From assembly GCF_026210795.1 (NCBI RefSeq), contig NC_089447.1, forward strand, positions 2,916,501 through 2,980,500: a DNA stretch of 64,000 bases. The letters run 5' to 3'. This document shows positions 1 through 24,002 of this stretch, piece after piece. The translations under genes were made by a program, and so were the position numbers. Under the pieces are notes generated by a model. The model had not been told where the DNA came from and ran no database searches. It saw nothing but the letters and a program-made list of their open reading frames with translations. The DNA comes from Rhizophagus irregularis. Lineage: Eukaryota > Glomeromycota > Glomeromycetes > Glomerales > Glomeraceae. Numbering within the stretch: the first letter of the stretch is position 1; each line of letters begins with the position of its first letter.

Positions 1-12187
<12,187 letters not shown>

Positions 12188-12841
12188 AGTGTTTACGTGG
12201 CTACTGGTCGTTCCACCGTTACTTAAGTAATATAAAAGAACTATTAACTATCTATGTAATAGGCCAGGACAATTCATAAAATATTTACTACACTAATAGT
12301 GGCGTAGAATAATTAAAGGAACTTTGAAGACAAAAAGCTTGTTAAATGTCACATTAAAACAAATGTGATTTGTGATGATATGTTTGTTCAGGAAAATAGG
12401 GAAAAAATTCACATGATTCACGGTACATTCACATAAATTCGCCCGGGTAATTTGTAACATGAGAACGGAACTGGCCAGTTTTAGATTTCAAACTCATGTA
12501 AATTATCAAAAAAAAAAAAATGAATTTTGATAAGATAAAAGTTTATTTGTCTTTAAACCTTTCACTTCAAAACTACCTGGTAAGTATTTAGAAGAATTTG
12601 ATATTGTCATTCAATTGTTTCTAGCATGGTCAAAGTCAATTGAGAATATAATGAGCATCAAACATTCACCTATCATCATGTGATATAATACTCATATCAC
12701 CAAATTATATCTTTAAAAAACGCGTAAAGATTTATCGATAAATAATCAAGCCATTTTTTTAATTGATAATTATTGAAATATAACTTGATTATATTTTCTT
12801 ATTTAAATAGTTACCTTATATATATAATACGTGATATTAAT
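12188..12841. promoter_or_regulatory. Divergent intergenic spacer, BEACH gene / MYSM1-like gene
   Basis: Spacer of 654 bp between two start codons that point away from each other, so it must hold both promoters and 5' untranslated regions. Sequence is AT-rich with one slightly GC-richer patch around 12430-12480. I see no gene and no motif I would name. Confidence 0.4.
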
Positions 12842-15639
12842 ATGCCTCCAAAAACAAAAACGCGTCCTTCCGGAGAGACGGAACTTGCATTAAAAAAACA
12901 GAGAAAAAGTTCATCACCCGAACCACCATCCAGTGTATTAACGCAACAACAGGAGGAGGAAATGTCTTCTGCATATATTGCACAATTATTGGCTCAGGAA
13001 GGTTATGATGAACATCCTTATTACTCACAATATCATAGTACGACATATGACAATTTTTACGAAAATGATGATAAAGACGATGATGATGATTATAATCCGT
13101 CTTCGAGACCTAAATCAAAGAAAACAGGTTTGCGATATATTCTAATCGATAATTTTATGTTTATTTAATAATGTATTATAACATGATAAAATTTCAAAAT
13201 CCTTTATTTAAAGGAACGAAAGGTCGTAAACGCAAAAGTGATGCTTACAAAAAAACTTCTCAACAGAATAATGTGTCTCCGTCTGATGAGATGATCAGCC
13301 ATCCTAACAATGATTCCGTATCTATCGATGATAGTTCGAATATTTACGTGTTTGAAAATATATCAAATAATGGAAAAAATGGCGAAGGAAATAGTGGTTC
13401 CCAAAGAAATGAAGTAAAATCTAATTCTGAACCAATCAAAAAACAAAAAAAAACTCCAAAGAAAATATTACCAGGTATGAATATAGGTGCGTACTCTGAT
13501 GAAGAAGAATCTCTATTCTTGTCCGGATTGGACCTTTATGGGCGTGATTGGAAGAAAGTAAGATAAAAAACTCGTTTATATAAGTTGTTCTTTTTTTATT
13601 TCGCCTCACATAAATTAACACTTCTCTTTTGAAACAAAAGTTGGCCGAACACATAAAAACAAGGGATACTAATTCGATACGAAGTCATGCTCAGAAACAC
13701 TTTATCAAGTTATTCAGAGATGGAATTCCCTTGCCACTAAAGGTGAAGAAATAACTTGGAAGTGCTTAGAGTACATGGAAAATAAAAAAAAGACTACTTT
13801 TATAAGTTACCGTTTGTCCCGGATTTATGAATTCCTACTATTTATTTAGGTGCAAGAATCTGGCAAGGGTTATACCTTGTCAGGTAAAGAGTTAGATCCT
13901 AACTCTGCTGCAGCGAGGCCATATCTTATGAGGAATCCGCCCCAAGAAAACCGAGAACTTGAAAAGAAACCCGAATCATCCCCAATCAAACCATCCAGTA
14001 ATAAATCAGATGATGATTTGCCAAATGATACGGTAGATAATATTAGTCAGTCCGATTCTCAATCTTTAAATGATAAGGAACAAAATTTTCTAATTAGGCA
14101 AGAAGAGCAATTAAAAATTAAAGAAAGTGATCAAATAGAAGACGATATGTTAATACAAGCAGATGAAAATTATCAAATTTTAACGGCCGAAGAGAATAGT
14201 AGTAGTGGTCGTCCGTAAGTAAAAGGATAATAAATTTATTATATAATTAGTTAATTGCAATTTTTTTTTTTTTTTTTTTTTGAAATCTTTTTAGCCGTAT
14301 GTCACCAAAGATTGCACAAGAGGTTGCAAAAGAAAATGCTAGTCAATTGTATGGTGCTGATGGCCGTACTGAGTATGCGAAAGCAAGATTACGTGGAGAT
14401 AGAAAACAACTATCGAACACTCCCGAAGAAAGCGCGTAAGGTTTATTTAAATTAATATTTGCATTATAATAAATATGTTTATGAAATAAAAAACTTTAAA
14501 ATATTAGAGACCCATTGACGATGATAAAGTGCGATCCATTTTTTGGCGCTCCTAATTCAAATGTTGCTGGATGTCAACCGTTTTCGATGATTGTAGAATC
14601 AAACGTACTTGTTGCGATGGATTTTCATGCACACCTTATGAATACCGAAATCATTGGATTTTTAGCTGGTCATTGGATACCCGAGGAGAAAAGTAAGTTA
14701 GCAGCTATTTAATTTTAGATGAATTATATATATATTATTAATCAATATGAATTCTCGAAGAGTTGATTATCAAAACTACTTTTCCTTGTCGTTCACTTCA
14801 AACTGGAGAGAATCACGTCAATGTTGAGATGGATCCAACTTCCGCATTAGAAGTTCAGCAAACCATTACTGATCGTAATATGCAAGTCGTTGGGTGGTAT
14901 CATTCGCACCCGATTTTTCAACCTGATCCTTCAATAGTCGATTTGGAAAATCAAAATAATTATCAAAAATTATTCAGAGACGAAAAATTTAACGAAGAAC
15001 CCTTTGTTGGTGCTATTGTCGGTAAGAATTTTTTTTTTTCCTTGTATAAAAAGGTAAATTGATAAATTCGATTAACTACTATTTATTTGGATAATATTTA
15101 AGGCCCTTATGACCCAAAATTACCTGGTTCCTTGTCGGTTATCAATTGGTTTTACGTTAGCAACTTAAATAAGTCAGCAGATGAAATAGGACAAGCAAAG
15201 CAGTTGGCTTTTGAATTAGTCAACAATTCAGCAATCTCGGATGAAGTTGCTGATGAAATTGTCAGTTAGATATACAGTTGTATTATTCATTTATTTTAAT
15301 ATTTATTTGATACTTATTTAATTTTCATATTCTTAGCTCGATCTCGTGGAACAATATCGTGCATCAAATGATCGCGTGAATTTTAAAGAATATTGGCGTA
15401 AGGATACTAAGGAAACTAAATTGGAAAAACTTATTAAGTCACTAGCGAAACGTATGCCATGGTTGAATGTATCAAACAACACGCATCGTGATGATGAAGA
15501 ACAACACATCATAGAAGATTACAAGATGCAAGAGGATTCATCAAAAATTAATGAACAAGTGTGTAAAATAACTTCATCTAAGCAAACTACAAGTGATAAT
15601 TTTTTGGAAAGAGTACAAAAGCTTTTGATGGCCTGGTGA
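12842..15639 (+). CDS. MYSM1-like histone H2A deubiquitinase (SANT + JAMM)
   Basis: Nine exons in consistent phase: 12842-13127, 13214-13557, 13641-13742, 13850-14214, 14295-14435, 14508-14692, 14761-15021, 15103-15260, 15337-15639; 714 residues. A SANT/Myb domain is split by an intron (MNIGAYSDEEESLFLSGLDL, then SHAQKHF at 225-231, the plant/2A-DUB type signature). The MPN+ domain has a complete JAMM zinc site: E460, then HSHPIFQPDPSIVD with H522, H524, S532 and D535. These features define the MYSM1/2A-DUB group, zinc proteases that remove ubiquitin from histone H2A in the nucleus. The segment between SANT and MPN is acidic and Ser/Gln-rich; I see no clear SWIRM domain, which animal MYSM1 has there. 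Initiation at 12842 is the first ATG of the frame. The donor at 15261 (GTCAGT) is weak but keeps phase. Confidence 0.9.
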
Positions 15640-15722
15640 TCATTTGGTTACCAGTTTTACGAGATGATTGAAATTTGTTTGTTTATTTGTAATAAATGGA
15701 TATAAATATTTTAACAACTGAT

Positions 15723-16950
15723 CTAATAAAGCAAAATCATAATAAGAATAAGACAGCCAAACATCAAAAGAAGCCTTGAGATAAAGGCTTGTTGTGGTGA
15801 AGGGGGTCCATTCGGAGGAGGAAAAGTCTAAGATAAAAAAATTATTATTGTACATTACTTAAAGAAGATAAAACGTTTACAGAGACTTACGAATTGTGCC
15901 CCAAAAAATGATGGAAATATTGTACTAGCTGAAATTGAAAAATGTGGTCCAAATGCATTCGAATGAAATGATGAACCAGGAAAAAACTGTGCACTCGGTT
16001 GATTTGGATCTCTTTGTGGTTGAGGCCTTTGACCAGCGGGACGATTTGGAATATCTGAATTTTTCCTACAATATTACAGGTTTAAATTAAATAATTGCCT
16101 ACTCAAACTTGATACAACATATTTTTCTGTACCTAGGATCTTTAGCCTCTTTTCCTCTTCCGTAAATTGGTATAACCTTATCTTGTCCGCATCCCGCTTT
16201 GCATACAGGACATAGTGGATTTTGAGATTGTGCCTCTAACCACTACCATCATAAAATTGAGTCAATTGTTCATTAAAATAATTATTATTGAGCAATAAAT
16301 ATTTTTAGAAATTAAAATTACTAACTTGATGCAGACATGGCCAACTGATATTATTTAAAAGAAAAATATTTACTTAATAAAAATATGATATTTAATAATA
16401 TAATTTGTTAAAATACTAACCAAAATAAATGCCCACATAAAGTTAGAACAGGTGAAGATGCTGTGTCAAAACTGAATTCGAAGAAATTGAGTAAATAATT
16501 CAAATATCAGATAAGTTCATTATCTTTCTCTTACCAAATATTACATTCATATTCAGAGCTACCACTATTTGTATGAACCTCATTATTTTTGCTCTGTGAA
16601 CCTCTTCTAACAGTGCGACTACTCCCTTCGCCTGCAGAGGACGAAATCGTTGATCCCGAAGATAAACCGACTGTAAAGCCTGTTGACTTTGACGATTTAG
16701 TTGAAATTTGCAAATTTGATCCACCTCGGTGTCTCAAAACGGTTACATTATTCTCTGTTACTTCACTAGCATTATTGCTTCGCGTTTCCGATTGTGATTC
16801 ATCCTCGTCAGTAACTGTAGAATATTGTGTTTGTGTTGGTTCGGTTTCAGACATTTCAAGAATCCCATTCCCGTTCACCTCACTATTTAAAACACGTACA
16901 GGTTCAGAAGACTCATTAGCTATTTCTTGTTCCAGACGATCAATACCCAT
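15723..16950 (-). CDS. RNF185/RNF5-like membrane-anchored RING E3 ligase
   Basis: Six exons: 16950-16535, 16471-16421, 16344-16326, 16242-16133, 16065-15891, 15827-15723; 291 residues. An N-terminal Ser/Thr-rich acidic region of about 130 residues precedes a C3HC4 RING finger (YECNICFD, LTLCGHLFCWPCLHQW, CPVCKAGC). Then follow IPIYGRGKEAKDPR, a glycine/proline/phenylalanine-rich linker and a C-terminal hydrophobic anchor beginning AFISRLLLMFGC. Domain order, the IYGRG motif and the tail anchor match RNF5/RNF185, ER-membrane ligases that ubiquitinate misfolded membrane proteins in ER-associated degradation. The N-terminal extension is longer than in the animal proteins. Two RING cysteine codons are split by phase-2 introns and exon 3 is only 19 nt. 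The stop is 83 bp from the stop of the convergent MYSM1-like gene. Confidence 0.9.
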
Positions 16951-17138
16951 TCAAAATATAAGGAGTTATGTAATTTTAATTGAACTCCAGGAAGCTATCT
17001 ACAATTAAATCTTTAAATATTAGTCTAATTCGAAATGTAATAAATTCTTTTTAAAAAAATAAAATTTCTATATAGTCTAGTATGTTAACAATGTCATCTG
17101 CATGGCATTACTTAATATAATATATATATCAATTTTAA
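16951..17138. promoter_or_regulatory. Short divergent promoter region, RNF185-like / METTL23-like
   Basis: Only 188 bp separate the start codons of two divergent genes, so both core promoters and leaders are packed here. The stretch is AT-rich, with a TA run near 17119-17128. No named motif is claimed. Confidence 0.4.
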
Positions 17139-18137
17139 ATGTGGCGTAGCAATTCAAAAATGAAAAAATTTTATTTTTGGGATGATGAAAATTCAGAGGG
17201 AAAATCTGTTATAATAAAAGAATTACTTGACCCAACATATGGATGTTACGTATGGCCAGCAGCATTTGTATTAGCCGAATATATTTGGCATGAGAGAGAT
17301 TTATTTAAGGACAAAACAATCTTAGAAGTAAGGTTAACAGAATTTCAATTTTAGGTTTATTTGTTTATTTACGACGGACATTTATTATATCACAATTATA
17401 ATAGCTAGGTTCAGGCACTTCATTACCAGGACTTTTGTGTGCATTACTCTCCGATAATACACATGTGATTCTAACAGATAGATCAGATGTACCTCAAATA
17501 CTTGAAAATATTCGAGAAATTGCAAAATTAAATAATTTACTATCTAGAAATAACATTTGGATAAAAGGTTTAATGTGGGGTGATTTTAGTGATAACGATC
17601 ATCAACTCGAAAGTGGCGGTGGTTTATTTCAATTACTAAATGATATTGAAAAATCTAATAGAAAAATTGATTGGATTCTGGGAAGTGATACTTTTTATGA
17701 TCCAAAAGGTAAAATGTAAATGTAATGTTTAACTTCTTCATTATTTTCTCTATTTTCACTTATATATATATCTAGATTTTGAAGATATCATTGTAACCAT
17801 CGCTTATATATTAACTTATCATTTTCCAAATGCAAAATTCATAACATCATATCAAGAAAGAAGGTATCATTAAATTTTAAATTATTTTACTCCTAAAATA
17901 ATTTTTCAGAATATTTTTTTTTTTTTATTTAACAGTTCCAAAAGATCTATTCAATATCTCTTGGATAAATGGAAACTTAAATGTAATCAAATCTCTCTTG
18001 CTTCGTTCAATTTTAATCATAACAAATATATAAATGATAAAAATGACGACAACGAAGAAGATAAAGAATCAACAGATGACGTAGCTTACGCTGCCTCATT
18101 ACAAAGTATATTTTTATTAGAAATTACTAAAATCTAG
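17139..18137 (+). CDS. METTL23-like class I methyltransferase
   Basis: Four exons in phase: 17139-17327, 17405-17708, 17776-17863, 17936-18137; 260 residues. The frame has the methyltransferase-16 layout: PTYGCYVWPAAFVLAEYIW, the SAM-binding loop LGSGTSLPGLLCALL (from residue 64), VILTDRSD as the acidic motif II, then WILGSDTFYDPKDFEDI (the post-I DxxY motif) and a final YAASLQSIFLLEI strand. These match METTL23, reported as a protein arginine or lysine methyltransferase family member acting in nucleus and cytoplasm. The substrate in this organism cannot be read from sequence; related METTL21-type lysine methyltransferases are the alternative. It faces the RNF185-like gene head-to-head and converges on the PEHE gene with a 252 bp gap. 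Confidence 0.88.
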
Positions 18138-18389
18138 TTTATTACCTTTTTACTATTAAACAATTTTTATTTTAAATGAAATATATTGTTCAAATTAAAC
18201 AATGAAAACAAATATTAGTTAGATAAAGAAAATAACCCGATGGCATTCTTTTTAAATTACACAAAACAAGAATACAAAAGAGATAAAAAAGAAGAAAATG
18301 TCTTTTAGCTTCTATAAGTAATTTACAAGTTTCCCAACCATTCAAATTACTTATTCGTTGTTACCGCTAAATTAGAAATATTAATGTGC

Positions 18390-19940
18390 TTATTTGACAC
18401 GACTGCTTTCAGAAGATATTTTATATTCTTCTGATTGAAGACGTTGATCTTGAATTTCAAGTGTTCGCAATTGTTCACGCTGGTTAATCAGTTCTCCAAA
18501 AACAGCATCGGGCAAAACGAAATCTTTTTTACTCATCAGTCTGGTTGGAACACGTTCACCGAATGCAAAAGCAGAGCGTGTGCTCTTGCGTGAGCCCGAT
18601 GCCATTCCTGTACGTGGTCTAACAAAACTTGTTACACGGTCGGCAGTTGAAAGTATTGGCGCCACGGCTGACATTGCTGTCGTAGAAGGAAACATGGAAT
18701 TTTGTGCTTTTTTTCCTTTTAGTGGTGTTTTGGCAGGTTTTTTTGTTATCGTAGACGCTTTTGAAGCAAGTTCATCGTTTTTCTTCTTTCGACTTCGGGT
18801 AATTCGTGTCGATGTTTCCTCCTTAGGTTTGGGCGGGACATCATCAGAATTTGTAATCAAAGTACTTTTTGACCCCCGAAGTCGTGTTCTTTTCATCTCA
18901 GGTTCTTCCGGGGCCTTGCCCTCTCCTTCATTGATAGTCGCATCCACTTTCCGCTTTTTTCCACCTAAGCCAAATGAATCATATATGGCTAACGTATCTT
19001 CAGCCTCTTTGAGCAATTTTTGATGTGCTATCTGCAGCTTACTCGCGTCATTTGTTGCATCCTTATTTCGCAGAGCAGCAACCGATATTAAACTTTTTGA
19101 ATCGGTATTGCGCAACTTTTCAACGGCTAATTGTTGTTGGTATCTCTCATATGCCAACTTTTCGCGCTCACGATTTCTAAGTTTCTTTTCGGCTAGCTCA
19201 TGCTTACGATGACGCTTTTCATACGCCGCATCAGATATATCTTCCTATAGGTTAAAGACTTTAAAAATTGTTGCTTAAATGAGAATGATTATGAAAGCTA
19301 TAATACAAAAATTTTACGAACTTCTTGAGCCTTACTCCGTAACCCGCTTATATCTCCATTAACAACTCTAAATGATGGTACAGAAATTTCCTTATCATCA
19401 ATATTATTGGTCTTAATTAATTCCTCATCCTCATTGTCCTCTATAACATCACAAGTTTCTAAGAGGCTTTCATCAGAAGTCAGCAAAATCGTTGTTTCGC
19501 CTGATATAAGAGGCGCTAACAGAGCAGCTAAATAATAATTAAAGTATTAATCGGATATTAAATAATAAGACAATAACTGTAATATGATAATAATTAAGCA
19601 TACCTTGATCTGCTGCAACTTCGTCCGCAAGAACACTTGCAAGTGTCCCAACCTTGCGGGGCGGCAACACCCTCTTCTTTGGATTAGGTTCTGATGTTTC
19701 AGATACAGCGATACCCTGTGCAACATTCTCTTCTAAAAGCTCCAAAGCTGGAGACCTGCGGCGTTTCTTTCCAACTGCACGTTTAGAAGTCTTAGTTTCT
19801 TGTAGGTTATGCTCATCGTTTCCTCCGGAGCTTGAAGTAGTAACTATCGATTCTGGAGTATCGCGCTCATGCGGAACAGAATCAACGTCATTATCAATGT
19901 CGACTTGATCAGGGGCAGTGTCAAGAGTATTTCTTGGCAT
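18390..19940 (-). CDS. PEHE-domain (MSL1/KANSL1-like) chromatin protein
   Basis: Three exons: 19940-19604, 19527-19322, 19244-18390; 465 residues. The N-terminal third is acidic with KKRRR nuclear-localisation clusters. Then comes a PEHE-like block: VPSFRVV, followed across an intron by EDISDAAYEKRHRKHELAEK (from residue 182) and a basic helix ending QQQLAVEKLR. Near the C terminus FAFGERVPTRLMSKKDFVLP (from residue 407) resembles the AFGRPLP...FELP element that ends the PEHE region of animal MSL1. PEHE domains bind MYST-family acetyltransferases such as MOF. I infer a scaffold of a histone acetyltransferase complex; the match is by eye. The start chosen is MPRNTLDT; an in-frame upstream extension is hydrophobic and a CAG acceptor lies just before the ATG, suggesting a 5' leader intron. 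The exon 2 donor (GTTCGT) is weak but required by frame. Confidence 0.7.
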
Positions 19941-21037
19941 TTTTGGGACCTGCTCAAGAAAAACTAGCTTTATAACATAATACAAGGTAAATATTAGAAT
20001 CAAAAAATATGAAGAGTTTTGCAACAAAGTAACCGAATTGCGTTGTGAAAATGTAAATTTCTGTGGCGAATTATGATGAGATTCTGAATGAAAAAACTCT
20101 TTTATCATAATACTTTTATCCAATCAATTTTGTAATTTTGTATTGATTTTTGATTCGTATAAATAGACATTTTTTTATCAATTAATTTATTTGTTTTTTT
20201 ATTTAATTCTTATAATATGCGCGTCTCAAAAAAAAAATATGCAAATATTTTTCACGTATAAATTGTAATATTAAAAATGTCAACTACTGTAATTGTGAAG
20301 ATTTAAGGTGGCTAAGTTTTATTGTAAATTCTGTTAATTATGGAGATTCTTCACTTACTACAGAAATTATAAATCATACAAAATATTTCTATTAATTATT
20401 TTTATCGCCTCATTGTTCATGTTCTATTTGGAATCTAAATCTACCTAATTCTACTAACCATTGCAAAAAAAGCTTATCGTTATACATGTACAACTGTGAG
20501 ATCATCTCACAGGTACATTCCCTGTAAAACCATATATATAAATCTACCTTCTTTTTGAAGATGATTTATCAGTATTTTGAGTATTTTGAATAATAGTTTT
20601 CTATCATAATGGTTATCAATAATTGCATGCCTTTATTTTAAATTATCACACACTTTTCAAATCATTTTTAAATGGAGATCACATATCGGGCTCACGAAAT
20701 TTATTGAATGAAATATTTTACATTGTGCAATCAAGACATTAGCAATTTTATTTATTGAGGGGTCCTGTATCTATTAGGTTTTTAGTATTTAAAATAACAA
20801 CTAATTATAGATTACAAGTGTGGAGCTAATATTAGTAAAATAATTATCATATAGGAAATTATTATACATATAATAAATAAATAATACAGTATATTTTAAT
20901 ATTCTAAGTGGAAGAATTATTATAAATGCTGTTTATAGGGTGAGAAATCATTTCATCGAGAGTCTAATTATATAAAAATTTTTTTTTTGGAAAATTTCAT
21001 TATAATAAATAAATATATAATTGCTTTTTAAGTAATT
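19941..21037. other. Intergenic spacer upstream of the PEHE gene
   Basis: About 1.1 kb between the PEHE start and the 3' end of the trehalose phosphorylase gene (both minus strand). It should contain the PEHE promoter and a probable leader intron (acceptor near 19950). The rest is AT-rich with no reading frame or repeat I can support. Confidence 0.4.
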
Positions 21038-23597
21038 TCAATTAATTACCTTTTTTTCAATTTCTGGATCATTCGCTTGTTGATTCATCACCTCTTTATA
21101 ATTATATTGTTCTGCCCAAAGCTCTTTAACCCATTTTTTGTTTCCACAAAGTACTTGTTCATCGATTTCAATATCTTCACCCATCTCTTTACGTCTTTCT
21201 TTAGCGAATCGGTTAATTAAATATAACCAATTAAGAGTTTGGAATACAGTAAAGTACTGTTCGTTTAAAGTCTCTACTGCTTTCTTTGACATTCTCTGAT
21301 AAAGTTCTTGGTCATTAAACAAAGTAAACAAATAATCTGCTACTTGTTCAGTATCACCAATATCTGCCAAGAAGCCCGTTTCCCCATGTTTAATCTGAAG
21401 CGGTATTCCTCCTATAAAAAATTTACGTTTATATCAATAAAAAAATGATAAATAAACAAACAAAATCATCATACCTGCTTTGAATGCTATAACAGGAACA
21501 CCCTTTGCTAAGGCTTCTGTAACTTTAATTTCAAACCCCTCTCTCGTGCTTAATTGTAATGCTACATGAGCACATCTTAAAATAGTGTTGAATATTTGAT
21601 CACAAGGAGGAAGACGTACAACTGAAACAACGTTTACGATATCAGCATACTCGGGCCGTGCCAATAACTCGTGAGTCTTTTCATAAATTGGAGTTCCATC
21701 TGGATCATCAATACTTCCAGCTCCACAAATTATTAATGAAGGAATTTTTTCTTGAGCCCAACCAGCTTCTTTAAGCTTATCGTGGAGAAGCTTAAAGGAA
21801 TGGATCAGCAAATCAATACCTATGATTTAAAAGAAATATTAATAAATATTTCGTTGTTGATAATATCTAGTAAATAATAAATTAAATAGTTTACCTTTGC
21901 TAGGATCAAATCTAGCCACTTGAACAATATATGGTCGATGAAAATCAATTTCAACACCACATTGATCTATTGATAATCTATTATAAACCAATTTATAATA
22001 AGATAAATCGGACAGGCTCAATTCTTTGTTTAAACCATCTAATGGATCTGTACAAGCAGGAAGAAGAACCACTTTTTCCATAGGAACATTATCTGGAACG
22101 AAATTATGCATAGGATGAGATACAAACAGATCTGCTTGGGAAATAAAGCTCCAAAGGAAATTCCATGTTACAGCTTGTGGTCCGGTCGGATTCTGCCGGA
22201 TCAAATCGGCACATACTAAAAATATATACGAATATTTTTATTAAATAATTTGTTTGAAATAGGTAATTTTTAAGTATAAACTTACTTTCAATATGACTTC
22301 TGTATATAATCTTGCATGTTGGATTGAGTTTTTTGATTTGAGGAATAATACCACAAACTAAATGTGATAACAAAATGTTAAAGTTATACCAAATAAACTG
22401 AGAAACTCCTATAGTATTGTATCTACCTTGTGGATCATCAATTATTATCACATCACTATTCTTAATTGGACCCTCATCATCTTTCCAGAAACGTTCGACA
22501 TTATCATTGGACCAATTAATAAATACTCGTTTATCATTTTCGGTTAAGCAAACATCTGGAGGTGCTACACCCTATCAAAAAATAAGCAACCATTTTATCA
22601 TTTCAGTTAATTGAATCTTACTTTTATTAAAAATTTCTAAGAATTTACCTGTAATACATTATGAAACTTTCTTTTTGTTATATCAAACACTTCAGGTTTT
22701 GGTTTAGCAACAAACCAATGGATATCAATCTCCATAAGTTTACATAAACGAATAAGCGCATGACGCATAAGAGCAACTAAATTTTACAAGATTTGGTTTA
22801 TTTCGTGTCTATGTAGGTTATCATTTTTATATGGTCAATATTTAGATATTTACCTCCACCTCCCTGAGGTGTTGCATTGAAGAATGATGCCCTTATATTT
22901 CTATTTTTAATTTCATTACCAATACTACTGATCACTTTCCAAGTTGCCGGATGAACAGTTTTTTCGTAATGCGTTAAATCAACCAACTTAATCATTCCAT
23001 TTAGATCAACTTCAACTTCATGTCTGAATCCAACATCTATTCTTGGGATCGATCCAGGAATTTGTGGACTAATCCTTGGAAAATAAAAATTAAAAGAAAT
23101 GAGCATATATCTTAATGTAATCTTTAACAAATTATGTTTATATACCATACAACAGTTTTCCTCACAGCTGAGCTAGCTCGTTCATCGACAGTTTTACCCT
23201 TTGTTTTAATAACAAAAGGCAAAGCATCGAGCTCTAACCAAAGTCTAGAAGAAAGACTTGGCGAAGTAAATAAAAGACTTTTCATATCTTGTCCATTTTT
23301 TAAATGCGCACCAAGACCAATTGCGTGTATTTTGTAATTTTGCGCTCTGGAATATAACGAAATATTTTCGAGGACCACCTGTATAACCTTCTCAACGCGA
23401 TCCTCAATTTTAGGGATATTGGATATGTCGACAGTGGATATTTCAAAATCAATGGCATAACAACCATCGTGAGTACAAATAGCGTATTCAACTTTGTCAT
23501 TATCGCCAAACTCTATTTCTAAACCTAAATAAACTGCCTGTGAAACCGCTGATATGCTAGTTCTACGATGAGTTGTTAAAGGCAAACGAACTGACAT
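21038..23597 (-). CDS. Retaining trehalose phosphorylase (fungal trehalose synthase, CCG-9 type)
   Basis: Eight exons in phase: 23597-23146, 23074-22854, 22776-22649, 22571-22427, 22357-22286, 22215-21895, 21819-21475, 21411-21038; 685 residues. It is a GT4-type glycosyltransferase. The N-terminal domain ends in NATPQGGGVALMRHALIRL, the glycine-rich loop. It continues with DIHWFVAKPKPEVFDITKR, VIIIDDPQ, KIIYRSHIE and FVSHPMHNFVPDNVP. The C-terminal Rossmann half has VQVARFDPSKG, then LQLSTREGFEIKVTEALAKG, the EGFE...EAL nucleotide-sugar or phosphate-binding motif, and IKHGETGFLA. Known fungal members reversibly convert trehalose plus phosphate to glucose-1-phosphate and glucose in the cytosol, so a role in storage sugar turnover is likely. 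No signal peptide is visible. The last exon could splice to a further small exon at its GTAATT, so the exact C terminus is less sure. Confidence 0.92.
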
Positions 23598-24002
23598 TGA
23601 GAAAGCCGAAGTTGACGGTTGGAGATAAAAGAGTTAATGGTGAATTTGGAGGTGATTTTTCTAATGAAAATTTTTAATTGATAATGAAAGGATATTATTT
23701 CCTTTTTATATTTTTTCAAAAAATGTGGCTTTTGACACAATGTAACTTTCTTTGTTTAAACTGTTCATTTTTGCAAATGAAGATTTTTTGATATACAAAA
23801 AGTGGCCTGATTACGAATCTAAAAATGCATCCGCAGTAAATAAGAAGTGGATCTGACGCATGGTGGATAGCAAATGCTTGTGCAATCACCATAATGGCTA
23901 AAAATCCCGAAAATTACGTCAATGGATGGTCATGATATTATTTATTTGCCAATAATTTTTAAATTTTTTAAAATAAAAGATAATTTATTTGAAGATTTGA
24001 TT
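23598..24002. other. Spacer between trehalose phosphorylase promoter and metaxin 3' end
   Basis: About 400 bp holding the upstream region of the trehalose phosphorylase gene and the 3' untranslated end of the metaxin gene. Nothing else is recognisable. Confidence 0.4.

Noticed and set aside
15640-15855. 71-codon frame reading through the RNF185-like last exon
   Set aside because: It uses a different frame from the spliced gene; the correct frame gives the hydrophobic tail beginning AFISRLLLMFGC and stops at 15723.
20030-20123. In-frame upstream extension of the PEHE protein
   Set aside because: It is hydrophobic and AT-driven, and a CAG acceptor directly before MPRNTLDT suggests the extension is leader-intron sequence.
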